NCBI GenBank assembly: GCA_012960105.1
Contig: DUBV01000005.1
Coordinates: 71,433 to 135,432 of the forward strand
Length of the DNA: 64,000 nt
Reading direction: 5' to 3'
Source: Thiotrichaceae bacterium
Lineage (GTDB): Bacteria; Pseudomonadota; Gammaproteobacteria; Eutrophobiales; Eutrophobiaceae
Program-made: the position numbers and the translations under genes
The notes under the pieces: model-generated
What the model was told of the DNA's origin: nothing
Seen by the model: the letters and a program-made list of their open reading frames with translations, nothing else
Database searches by the model: none
Part shown: piece by piece, positions 55,423 through 64,000 of the stretch
Position numbering within the stretch: position 1 is the first letter of the stretch
Layout: every line of letters starts with the position of its first letter

Positions 55423-55914
55423 ATGCGTCATATCATTTCCCTATTGATGGATAACGAAGCTGGAGCTTTGTCACGCGTCGCCGGTTTGTTTTCTGCGCGT
55501 GCGTTTAATATAGAATCATTAACCGTTGCGCCGACAGAAGATCCTGACGTTTCGCGTATGACTGTGGTGACTAATGGTTCAGACGCCATCGTTGAACAAA
55601 TCATGAAGCAATTGAATAAATTGATCGATGTTATCAAGGTGGTCGATTTAAATGATACACGTCATATCGAACGTGAATTGATGTTGATTAAAGTATCAAC
55701 GAAAAAGGCTGCCCGTGATGAAGTAAGATGTCTGGTGGATATTTTTCGTGGTCGTATTATTGATGTCACAGAAAATACTTACACAGTAGAAATGACCGGT
55801 ACTTGCGATAAGCTAGATGCCTTCATCGAAGCATTGGATCACGACTTGATCCTTGAGGTTGTACGTTCCGGTGTCTCGGGTATATCCCGTGGCGACAAAC
55901 CGATTCAATCCTAA
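55423..55914 (+). CDS. ilvH: Acetolactate synthase small subunit
   Basis: 163 aa; MRHIISLLMDNEAGALSRVAGLFSARAFNIESLTVAPTEDPDVSRMT. Confidence 0.97.
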   Translation: MRHIISLLMDNEAGALSRVAGLFSARAFNIESLTVAPTEDPDVSRMTVVTNGSDAIVEQIMKQLNKLIDVIKVVDLNDTRHIERELMLIKVSTKKAARDEVRCLVDIFRGRIIDVTENTYTVEMTGTCDKLDAFIEALDHDLILEVVRSGVSGISRGDKPIQS

Positions 55915-55938
55915 GCAAATAAACTTAAATATTATTAA

Positions 55939-57005
<1,067 letters not shown>

Positions 57006-57039
57006 TAAGCTATAATGCGTTTTACTATTTGATTGCCTT

Positions 57040-57705
57040 ATGAAGATGCCAAGTAACCGGTATCCGTTCATTGCTCGTGAAGCATGGCCATTCCTGTTTT
57101 TTGTTTTTGGTTTGGCTGTGCTAGCGCAATTTCTTATTGGCGCAAGTGCATCTATCGTTTTACTCCTTATCTTTGTTGTTTTTGTTTATCTGTTCCGTGA
57201 TCCTACTCGCGAGATACCTTCCGAACCCTTAGCCGTTGTTAGTCCTGTTCATGGCGTGATTACTTTAATTGAAGAGGCTGAAGAAATTCATCCGCATGCA
57301 AAGACGATACGAGTACAGATTAATATGCGAGCTCATGATATCTATTCCTTACGTGGTCCAATTGAAGGCAAGGTCATGGAACAATGGTGTTCTTCTACAG
57401 ATAAAAATGAATCACGTCGACATTTTGATTTTCATATCAAGTCGGATGAAGGTGATGACGTGGTTACGGCTATTCGTTTGCGAGATGTGATTCGTAAGTT
57501 TCATGTCTATATGCATTCTGGTGAACGCATAGGTCAAGGGCAACGCGGTGGCTATATTTATTTCGGTGGCCTTGTTGATGTGTTTTTACCAATTGAATCA
57601 AAAGTAAAAGTCGAAGTTGGGCAATATGTTGAGTCAGGTAGCAGCGTATTAGCGCATATCATTCATTCCAAAGCAGCTAGCGTAATTCAAGACGAAGATA
57701 ACTAG
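57040..57705 (+). CDS. Phosphatidylserine decarboxylase-family protein lacking the Gly-Ser pyruvoyl cleavage site
   Basis: 221 aa; VSPVHGVITLIEEAEEIH, INMRAHDIYSLRGPIEGKV, GYIYFGGLVDVFLPIESKVKVEVGQYV; normal family members have FGS at the FGG position. Confidence 0.85.
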   Translation: MKMPSNRYPFIAREAWPFLFFVFGLAVLAQFLIGASASIVLLLIFVVFVYLFRDPTREIPSEPLAVVSPVHGVITLIEEAEEIHPHAKTIRVQINMRAHDIYSLRGPIEGKVMEQWCSSTDKNESRRHFDFHIKSDEGDDVVTAIRLRDVIRKFHVYMHSGERIGQGQRGGYIYFGGLVDVFLPIESKVKVEVGQYVESGSSVLAHIIHSKAASVIQDEDN

Positions 57706-57814
57706 TCGATATCACGATCGCTGATTTTAGTTTCATTTCTTTCAGTAAACCCCGTTCAAAGGTAAACTCCATGATATGTTTACTTTTTCTTACAAACTCA
57801 TAAAGGCCTAAAGT

Positions 57815-58552
57815 GTGATGAAACGCAGACGTGGCATTTATCTATTACCGAATCTGTTTACCACAGGCGCATTGTTTGCTGGTTTCTATTCTATTATTGC
57901 GTCGATAAATCAGCACTTCGAAGCCGCTGCGATAGCCATTTTTGTTGCCATGATACTTGATGGTATGGATGGTCGAATTGCACGAATGACTAATACCCAA
58001 AGTGATTTTGGTATGCAATACGATAGTTTGTCAGACATGGTCTCATTTGGCATGGCACCAGCATTAGTCATGTATCAATGGGCCTTATTTGGAATGGGAA
58101 AGCTCGGTTGGTTAGCCGCTTTTGTTTTTACGGCGTCAGCCGCATTGAGACTATCACGCTTTAATACGCAAGCTGCAAGTCAGGACAAACGTTATTTTCA
58201 AGGTTTACCGAGTCCTGCGGCCGCTGCAGTTTTAGCCGGAATGATTTGGTGTGGGACAGTTTACAATTTGATTGATGAGACGACATCATTAGTTTTTTGT
58301 CTTCCGGTAACGGTTATCCTCGGCATCTTAATGGTGAGTAATGTTCGTTATCATAGTTTTAAGGAATTTGATCTCAAGGGACGAGTGCCCTTTATGGCTA
58401 TTCTGGTAATTGTGCCAATATTTGTTTTGATTGCGATGGAACCACCATTAGTCTTATTTCTCTTGGCAGCAAGCTACGCTATTTCAGGGCCAATTTTGAC
58501 TTTGCTTACTTTACGTAAACATCGAGAAGCTAGAAAAGCGCCCGAATCCTGA
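57815..58552 (+). CDS. pssA: CDP-diacylglycerol-serine O-phosphatidyltransferase
   Basis: 245 aa; CDP-alcohol phosphotransferase signature DGMDGRIARMTNTQSDFGMQYDSLSD. Confidence 0.95.
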   Translation: MMKRRRGIYLLPNLFTTGALFAGFYSIIASINQHFEAAAIAIFVAMILDGMDGRIARMTNTQSDFGMQYDSLSDMVSFGMAPALVMYQWALFGMGKLGWLAAFVFTASAALRLSRFNTQAASQDKRYFQGLPSPAAAAVLAGMIWCGTVYNLIDETTSLVFCLPVTVILGILMVSNVRYHSFKEFDLKGRVPFMAILVIVPIFVLIAMEPPLVLFLLAASYAISGPILTLLTLRKHREARKAPES

Positions 58553-58616
58553 TTTTCCTTGATACTGAACTAGGACAGTACTTGAATTATATTTAAATCA
58601 GTTTATATTCGCGTCT

Positions 58617-58709
58617 ATGAACTCAAGCAACATCACAATCAATTCTTTTTCTACTGGCACTCAAGTTCAGCCAGCAGTACTGTCTCGCCTGCTATTCCTT
58701 CTGCCCTAA
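58617..58709 (+). promoter_or_regulatory. leuA leader peptide (leucine attenuator)
   Basis: ATG ORF MNSSNITINSFSTGTQVQPAVLSRLLFLLP*; 5 Leu within the last 9 residues; followed by the hairpin GCGTTTAT-ATAA-ATAAACGC before leuA. Confidence 0.65.
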
Positions 58710-58748
58710 GGGGCTAATAATCGTTTTACACAATCAGGTTTTGTTATC

Positions 58749-58775
58749 GCGTTTATATAAATAAACGCTAATTTC
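58749..58775 (+). terminator. Candidate leu attenuator hairpin
   Basis: GCGTTTAT ATAA ATAAACGC: perfect 8 bp arms 58749-58756 / 58761-58768, then TAATTTC. Confidence 0.5.
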
Positions 58776-58833
58776 ACATTTGTATTGCTCAGGCTATCAA
58801 CATAGACTGAGCGCGAGTATCGGAGTAAATAAA

Positions 58834-60369
58834 ATGCAGGATAAATTAATTATATTTGACACGACTTTGCGTGATGGTGAGCAAAGTCCCGGCGCCTCAA
58901 TGACGAAGGATGAAAAGATTCGTATTGCCAAGGCCTTGGAAAAATTGCGCGTCGATATTATCGAAGCGGGTTTCCCTATTGCCAGTCAGGGCGATTTTGA
59001 AGCGGTAAAAGCCGTGGCTGAAATTATCACTGAAAGTACCGTATGTGGTTTGGCGCGAGCACTTGATAAAGATATCGATCGAGCGGCTGAAGCACTTAAG
59101 CCAGCAAAATCATCACGGATTCACACGTTTTTAGCGACCTCACCTATACACATGCGCGAGAAATTACGTATGTCACCAGATCAGGTCGTTGAACATGCGG
59201 TGCATGCTGTAAAGCGTGCAAAAACTTATACCGATAATGTTGAGTTCTCACCGGAAGATGCTGGACGTTCTGACTTTGACTTTTTATGTCGAGTGATAGA
59301 AGCGACCATTGATGCGGGTGCAACAACTATTAATATTCCGGATACCGTTGGTTATAACTTACCGCAGTTCTTTGGTGAGTTGATTAAAAACTTAATCGAA
59401 AATATTCCCAATTCAGATAAGGCGATATTTTCTGTGCATTGTCATAACGATTTGGGTTTATCGGTGGGTAATTCATTAGCCGCAGTATTGAATGGTGCGC
59501 GACAGGTTGAATGTACCATTAACGGATTGGGTGAACGTGCAGGTAATGCTTCACTCGAAGAAGTCGTTATGAGCGTGCGAACTCGTCGAGATATTTTTAC
59601 TTGTGATACTCGAATAGATACAACTCAGATCATGAATTGTTCACGATTGGTGTCGACAATCACTGGTTTTCCGGTGCAACCTAATAAAGCTATCGTTGGT
59701 GCCAATGCATTCGCTCATGAATCGGGTATACATCAAGATGGCGTATTAAAAAGCCGTGAGACTTACGAAATTATGCGTGCAGAAGATGTTGGCTGGAATG
59801 CCAATCGTATGGTCTTGGGAAAACATTCTGGTCGAAATGCCTTTCGTTCACGCTTGGAAGAATTAGGCGTTACTTTTGAAAAAGAAGAAGATTTGAATGA
59901 TGCTTTTTCTCGTTTTAAAGATTTAGCGGATAAGAAGCATGAAATCTTTGATGATGATTTACAGGCGTTGGTCAGTGATGCACTTCAAGATAGTGCCAAT
60001 GAAAAGATTAAACTTGTTTCAATTAAAGCATCAATCGAAACGGGTGAAACACCTAAAGCAGAAATAACGCTTTCTATAGACGGTGAAGAGAAACAAGCTA
60101 AAGCTGAAGGTGGCGGGCCAGTTGATGCAACCTTTAAAGCTATCGAAAGCATGGTGAATAGTGGTTGTGATTTGCAATTATATTCAGTTAATAACATAAC
60201 CAATGGTACCGACTCTCAAGGTGAAGTAACCGTTCGTCTTGATAAAGGAGGTCGCATAGTTAATGGTTTAGGTTCAGATACAGATATTGTGGTTGCTTCT
60301 GCAAAAGCATATATCAGCGCGCTAAATAAAGTGTTGGATCCTTCTCAGAAGGCACACCCGCAGCTTTGA
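58834..60369 (+). CDS. leuA: 2-isopropylmalate synthase
   Basis: [38 protein letters not shown]; start placed at ATG 58834 (GGAG RBS), not 58780, because 58780 would put the attenuator region in the coding sequence. Confidence 0.96.
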   Translation: MQDKLIIFDTTLRDGEQSPGASMTKDEKIRIAKALEKLRVDIIEAGFPIASQGDFEAVKAVAEIITESTVCGLARALDKDIDRAAEALKPAKSSRIHTFLATSPIHMREKLRMSPDQVVEHAVHAVKRAKTYTDNVEFSPEDAGRSDFDFLCRVIEATIDAGATTINIPDTVGYNLPQFFGELIKNLIENIPNSDKAIFSVHCHNDLGLSVGNSLAAVLNGARQVECTINGLGERAGNASLEEVVMSVRTRRDIFTCDTRIDTTQIMNCSRLVSTITGFPVQPNKAIVGANAFAHESGIHQDGVLKSRETYEIMRAEDVGWNANRMVLGKHSGRNAFRSRLEELGVTFEKEEDLNDAFSRFKDLADKKHEIFDDDLQALVSDALQDSANEKIKLVSIKASIETGETPKAEITLSIDGEEKQAKAEGGGPVDATFKAIESMVNSGCDLQLYSVNNITNGTDSQGEVTVRLDKGGRIVNGLGSDTDIVVASAKAYISALNKVLDPSQKAHPQL

Positions 60370-60385
60370 AATATAAAAGTTAATC

Positions 60386-61123
60386 ATGCAAGCATACCAG
60401 CAACAATATCTAAAAGAGATGGGCATTGATGTCTGGGTAGATCGTCAGGCAGAACAAGTATTGAATGTCTCTGAAGATATAACTGCTAGTAATGTTTCTA
60501 AAGCTATTACTTCTGAAAGACAAATCCCTGAGCCGGCTCCCAAGTCGGTTCAGGTTTTTCCAGAAGCATTAGCAACATTAAAGAAAGAAGTATCAACTTG
60601 TGAGAAATGTGAATTACATACATCAAGAACACAAACTGTATTTGGTGTTGGTAATCCAGATGCAGACTGGTTAATTATTGGCGAAGCACCAGGTGCGGAT
60701 GAAGATAGACAAGGAGAACCATTTGTTGGACGTGCTGGACAATTATTGAATTCGATGTTGTTGGCAATGGGTTTGAAAAGAGAGCAGGTATTCATTGCCA
60801 ATATATTAAAGTGTCGGCCACCAGACAATCGAGATCCGAAGATCGGTGAAGTAATAGCTTGTGAATCATATTTAAGACAGCAGATCGATTTAATCAAACC
60901 AAAAATTATTTTAGCGGTTGGCCGTATAGCAGCACAAAATCTATTGAAGGTGGATACTCCAATTGGAAAAATGCGCGGTAATCAATATCAATATCCTGAT
61001 AGTAAACTACCTGTGATCGTGACGTACCATCCAGCGTATCTATTACGTTCGCCAAGAGAAAAACGTAAGGTCTGGGAAGATCTTAAAATTGCAATGCGGC
61101 TTTATAAAAATATAGATGCATAA
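60386..61123 (+). CDS. Uracil-DNA glycosylase, family 4 (Fe-S type)
   Basis: 245 aa; [60 protein letters not shown]. Confidence 0.93.
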   Translation: MQAYQQQYLKEMGIDVWVDRQAEQVLNVSEDITASNVSKAITSERQIPEPAPKSVQVFPEALATLKKEVSTCEKCELHTSRTQTVFGVGNPDADWLIIGEAPGADEDRQGEPFVGRAGQLLNSMLLAMGLKREQVFIANILKCRPPDNRDPKIGEVIACESYLRQQIDLIKPKIILAVGRIAAQNLLKVDTPIGKMRGNQYQYPDSKLPVIVTYHPAYLLRSPREKRKVWEDLKIAMRLYKNIDA

Positions 61124-61142
61124 AGAGGTTGAATCATAGGAT

Positions 61143-61616
61143 ATGAGCGCTGTAATCAAACAAGATGAATTATATCTTCGACCTATGTCTGAAGAAGACT
61201 TGGTGTTTGTTGTGGCGAATGAAAATCGCGCTTATGAGTTTCCCTGGAGTGAGACTATCTTTCAGGATTGTTTGCATGTTGGTTATTGCAGTTGGGTACT
61301 TGAGTGTGATGGAAACATCATCGCTCATACCGTAATGTCAGTAGCAGCAGGTGAAGCACATATTCTAAATATCTGTGTGCATCCTGATTATCAGGGACAA
61401 GGTCTTGGCCGAAAGTTATTAGAGCACTTATTAGAGTTAGTATTGGATCATAATGTTGACATGATGTTTCTTGAAGTACGACCAACTAACTTTGGAGCAA
61501 TCAAGTTGTATCTAGATGTTGGCTTTGATGAAATAGGTATGCGAAGAAATTATTATCCCGCAAAAATGGGGTGGGAAGATGCGTTGGTTTTTGCTAAAGC
61601 AGTGATAAAGGATTAA
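61143..61616 (+). CDS. rimI: Ribosomal protein S18-alanine N-acetyltransferase
   Basis: 157 aa GNAT; HILNICVHPDYQGQGLGRKLLEHLL, FLEVRPTNFGAIKLYLDVGFDEIGMRRNYYP. Confidence 0.93.
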   Translation: MSAVIKQDELYLRPMSEEDLVFVVANENRAYEFPWSETIFQDCLHVGYCSWVLECDGNIIAHTVMSVAAGEAHILNICVHPDYQGQGLGRKLLEHLLELVLDHNVDMMFLEVRPTNFGAIKLYLDVGFDEIGMRRNYYPAKMGWEDALVFAKAVIKD

Positions 61617-61637
61617 ACGGATATATTCGCTCACTAC

Positions 61638-61665
61638 GTCATACCCGCGCAGGCGGGTATCCAGT
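61638..61665. repeat. Short palindromic GTCATaCCCGCG-type intergenic repeat
   Basis: GTCATACCCGCGCAGGCGGGTATCCAGTAA; perfect ATACCCGC/GCGGGTAT arms; resembles the widespread GTCATTCCCGCGCAGGCGGGAATCCA repeats. Confidence 0.7.
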
Positions 61666-61719
61666 AAGTCGACGTGTAAATAAGATGGCATTGATAGATA
61701 CCATATAATTAACAATCAA

Positions 61720-62628
61720 ATGAATATGAATAATAAAGACGACTTCCCAACACTAGAATCATTTGTTGGCAACACACCGTTAGTAAGGTTACAACGCTTA
61801 CCGGGTAAGACGAGTAATGTTGTGCTTGCCAAGCTTGAAGGAAACAACCCTGCAGGTTCGGTAAAAGATCGTCCTGCACTAAGCATGATTAAACATGCCG
61901 AAGCGCGCGGCGATATAAAACAGGGTGATACTTTAATCGAAGCCACTAGTGGTAATACCGGTATAGCATTAGCAATGGCCGCAGCAATACGTGGTTATAA
62001 AATGATATTAATCATGCCGGAAAGTATGAGTGTCGAACGTCGTGCAGTAATGAAAGCCTTTGGTGCGGAAATAGTTTTAACTTCTGCTGATGGCAGTATG
62101 GAAGAAGCCATCGATGTTTCTCGCGAAATGGAAGCCAAAGGTGAAGGCAAAGTATTAGATCAGTTTGGTAATCCCGATAATCCACGTGCGCATTATGAAG
62201 GTACCGGTCCGGAGATATGGCGTGATACTAATGGCAAGATTACACATTTTGTTAGTGCCATGGGTACGACGGGAACCATTATGGGTACATCGCGTTTTCT
62301 AAAAGAACAAAATCCGGATATTCAGATTGTTGGTGTTCAACCTATTGAGGGTGCAAAGATCCCGGGCATACGTCGTTGGCCGGAAGCATATATGCCAAAG
62401 ATTTATGAACCTGCCCGTGTTGATCGAATTATGGATATGGGGCAAGAGCTCGCAGAAAAAACAACATTAGAACTCGGATCGAAAGAAGGCATCTTTGCCG
62501 GTATTTCATCCGGTGGTGCAATGGCAGCAGCATTGCAATTATCAGAAGAAGTTGAGAATGCAGTAATAGTCACAATCGTATGTGACCGTGGAGATCGGTA
62601 TCTGTCAACGAATGTCTTTCCTGGATAG
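61720..62628 (+). CDS. cysM: Cysteine synthase B
   Basis: 302 aa; NTPLVRLQRLPGKTSNVVLAKLEGNNPAGSVKDRPALSMI, EATSGNTGIALAM. Confidence 0.95.
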   Translation: MNMNNKDDFPTLESFVGNTPLVRLQRLPGKTSNVVLAKLEGNNPAGSVKDRPALSMIKHAEARGDIKQGDTLIEATSGNTGIALAMAAAIRGYKMILIMPESMSVERRAVMKAFGAEIVLTSADGSMEEAIDVSREMEAKGEGKVLDQFGNPDNPRAHYEGTGPEIWRDTNGKITHFVSAMGTTGTIMGTSRFLKEQNPDIQIVGVQPIEGAKIPGIRRWPEAYMPKIYEPARVDRIMDMGQELAEKTTLELGSKEGIFAGISSGGAMAAALQLSEEVENAVIVTIVCDRGDRYLSTNVFPG

Positions 62629-62648
62629 CTTCTTTTAAAAAACCATTA

Positions 62649-63374
62649 ATGATATTTATGATTCAAGCAATAAAAAGAATAATTGTTTATATTATATTAA
62701 TTATTTCGCTGATAATATTGATTCTTTTCTTTAGCGGATATATTTCAATTTATTCAAAAGAAAATTTTGAAAGAAGTTATTCTCAATTTCATAGTATTAA
62801 TAAGAAAGATGAATATATTATTGCTGAAGAAGTCAATCAGGTGACATTCAATATATCTGAATACAAATATATTTTAGGAGATTTTCCGATTGGTGACAGT
62901 GAAGTTGATTTATCTTTAGTGGCGAATTTTAAATATTTTATAAATTTTTCTGAACTTACTCATGAACTATATGAAAGAACCTTAATTATAAATATACCTA
63001 AGTTATATTTATCAACTCCTGTAGCTATTAATACAGGATCTATTAAACAAAAAGGAGAAAGGTTTATGCTTGGGGCATCTCCTGAAAAGTTATATGAAAA
63101 ATTACTTAGCCAAGTATCTGGAAAATTAAAAACTATTGGGGAGGCACAAAAGAATAATGTTAGAGATAAAGCGGCTCAATCAATGGCTGAAAATTTGAAT
63201 GATTTTTTATCCAATAATAATAGTTCTGGCCATTACGATATTATAAAAGTGGTTTTTAATGATGATATGAAAGATGCTATCCGACTATATGAATTTAATA
63301 ATAGCTTTTGCCCACAAAAGCTATGTAAATTTGAACTAGAATTTCTAGATGGAAAAACCATAGTAATAGAGTAA
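62649..63374 (+). CDS. DUF4230-like membrane-anchored protein
   Basis: 241 aa; one N-terminal TM segment, LGDFPIGDSEVDLSLVANFKYFINFSELTHE...LIINIPKLYLSTPVAIN. Confidence 0.5.
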   Translation: MIFMIQAIKRIIVYIILIISLIILILFFSGYISIYSKENFERSYSQFHSINKKDEYIIAEEVNQVTFNISEYKYILGDFPIGDSEVDLSLVANFKYFINFSELTHELYERTLIINIPKLYLSTPVAINTGSIKQKGERFMLGASPEKLYEKLLSQVSGKLKTIGEAQKNNVRDKAAQSMAENLNDFLSNNNSSGHYDIIKVVFNDDMKDAIRLYEFNNSFCPQKLCKFELEFLDGKTIVIE

Positions 63375-63386
63375 GTATTATAAATT

Positions 63387-64000
63387 ATGAACATACTTGT
63401 ATTTGATATTGAAACTGTACCGGACGTTGAGTCGGGTAAAAAATTATATAATCTTGAGGGTTTAAAAGCTGAAGATGCGGCTGAATTGATGTTTAGTCAG
63501 CGTCGTCAGGAAACTGATGGTAAGTCAGATTTCTTACGACATTACTTACATAGGATTGTTGCTATCTCTGTGGTATTAAAAACACAGGATAAACTCAGTG
63601 TTTGGTCTTTAGGTGATGTTGATTCGGATGAGAAAGAAATTATTCAACGTTTTTTTGAAGGTATAGAACGTTACACGCCGACGATTGTTTCGTGGAATGG
63701 TAGTGGCTTCGATTTACCGGTTCTGCATTATCGTTCGCTTTTACATAGCGTGGTAGCGCAGCGTTATTGGGAAAATGGTGAAGATGATCAGAGTTTTAAA
63801 TGGAATAATTATTTATCACGCTTTCATAGTCGTCATACCGATTTAATGGATGTGATCGCGGGTTATATGCCTGGAACGAAAGCGCCTCTGGATCAAATTG
63901 CTACTTTACTTGGCTTTCCAGGAAAGATGGGTATGAGTGGTGATAAGGTTTGGGATACTTATGCGGCGGGTGATATAGAAGCGATACGTAATTATTGTGA
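63387..64000 (+). CDS. 3'-5' exonuclease (PolB-type DEDD domain, COG3298-like), 5' part
   Basis: ATG 63387 opens MNILVFDIETVPDVESGKKLYNLEGL...PTIVSWNGSGFDLPVLHYRSL; runs off the right edge. Confidence 0.88.
   Translation, partial: MNILVFDIETVPDVESGKKLYNLEGLKAEDAAELMFSQRRQETDGKSDFLRHYLHRIVAISVVLKTQDKLSVWSLGDVDSDEKEIIQRFFEGIERYTPTIVSWNGSGFDLPVLHYRSLLHSVVAQRYWENGEDDQSFKWNNYLSRFHSRHTDLMDVIAGYMPGTKAPLDQIATLLGFPGKMGMSGDKVWDTYAAGDIEAIRNYC

Noticed and set aside
58780-58833. N-terminal extension of leuA ([18 protein letters not shown])
   Set aside because: Not part of the conserved LeuA start; the GGAG-preceded ATG at 58834 gives the canonical N-terminus and leaves the attenuator region noncoding.

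Overview
This is a 64 kb window of an AT-rich gammaproteobacterial chromosome. It is mostly ordinary core genes: pilC/pilB, clpB, gdh, pgeF/rluD, bamD, nadE, sucCD, pilSR/pilA, suhB/trmJ, purM, hda, proS, ilvI-ilvH-ilvC, pssA, leuA, udg, rimI and cysM. Two accessory surface-glycan regions interrupt them, at about 9.6-17.1 kb and 23.3-39.8 kb. These carry GT2, GT4 and GT-C-like polytopic proteins, methyltransferases, sugar-nucleotide enzymes and a flippase-like protein. No tRNA, rRNA, CRISPR array, prophage or IS element was recognised. The observations most worth following up are: (1) a family of three divergent GT-C-like membrane paralogues, plus a GT-C/TPR-like gene directly behind pilA; (2) a frameshifted remnant of a GT2 gene just upstream of the cupin gene, detectable by comparison with the intact GT2 at 34275; (3) a decayed GAF/PAS sensor and response-regulator locus with an in-frame TAG and an in-frame TGA; (4) a phosphatidylserine-decarboxylase homologue whose expected Gly-Ser self-cleavage site reads Gly-Gly; (5) unannotated leader peptides, Leu-rich before leuA and Ile/Leu/Val-rich before ilvI, that suggest attenuation; (6) a sigma-32-like clpB promoter whose -35 box lies inside the terminator stem of the upstream gdh gene; (7) a sigma-54 promoter with a distal TGTCA-type inverted repeat before pilA; (8) an interlocking inverted-repeat region upstream of bamD. 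All calls come from reading the sequence. No database search or folding calculation was run.
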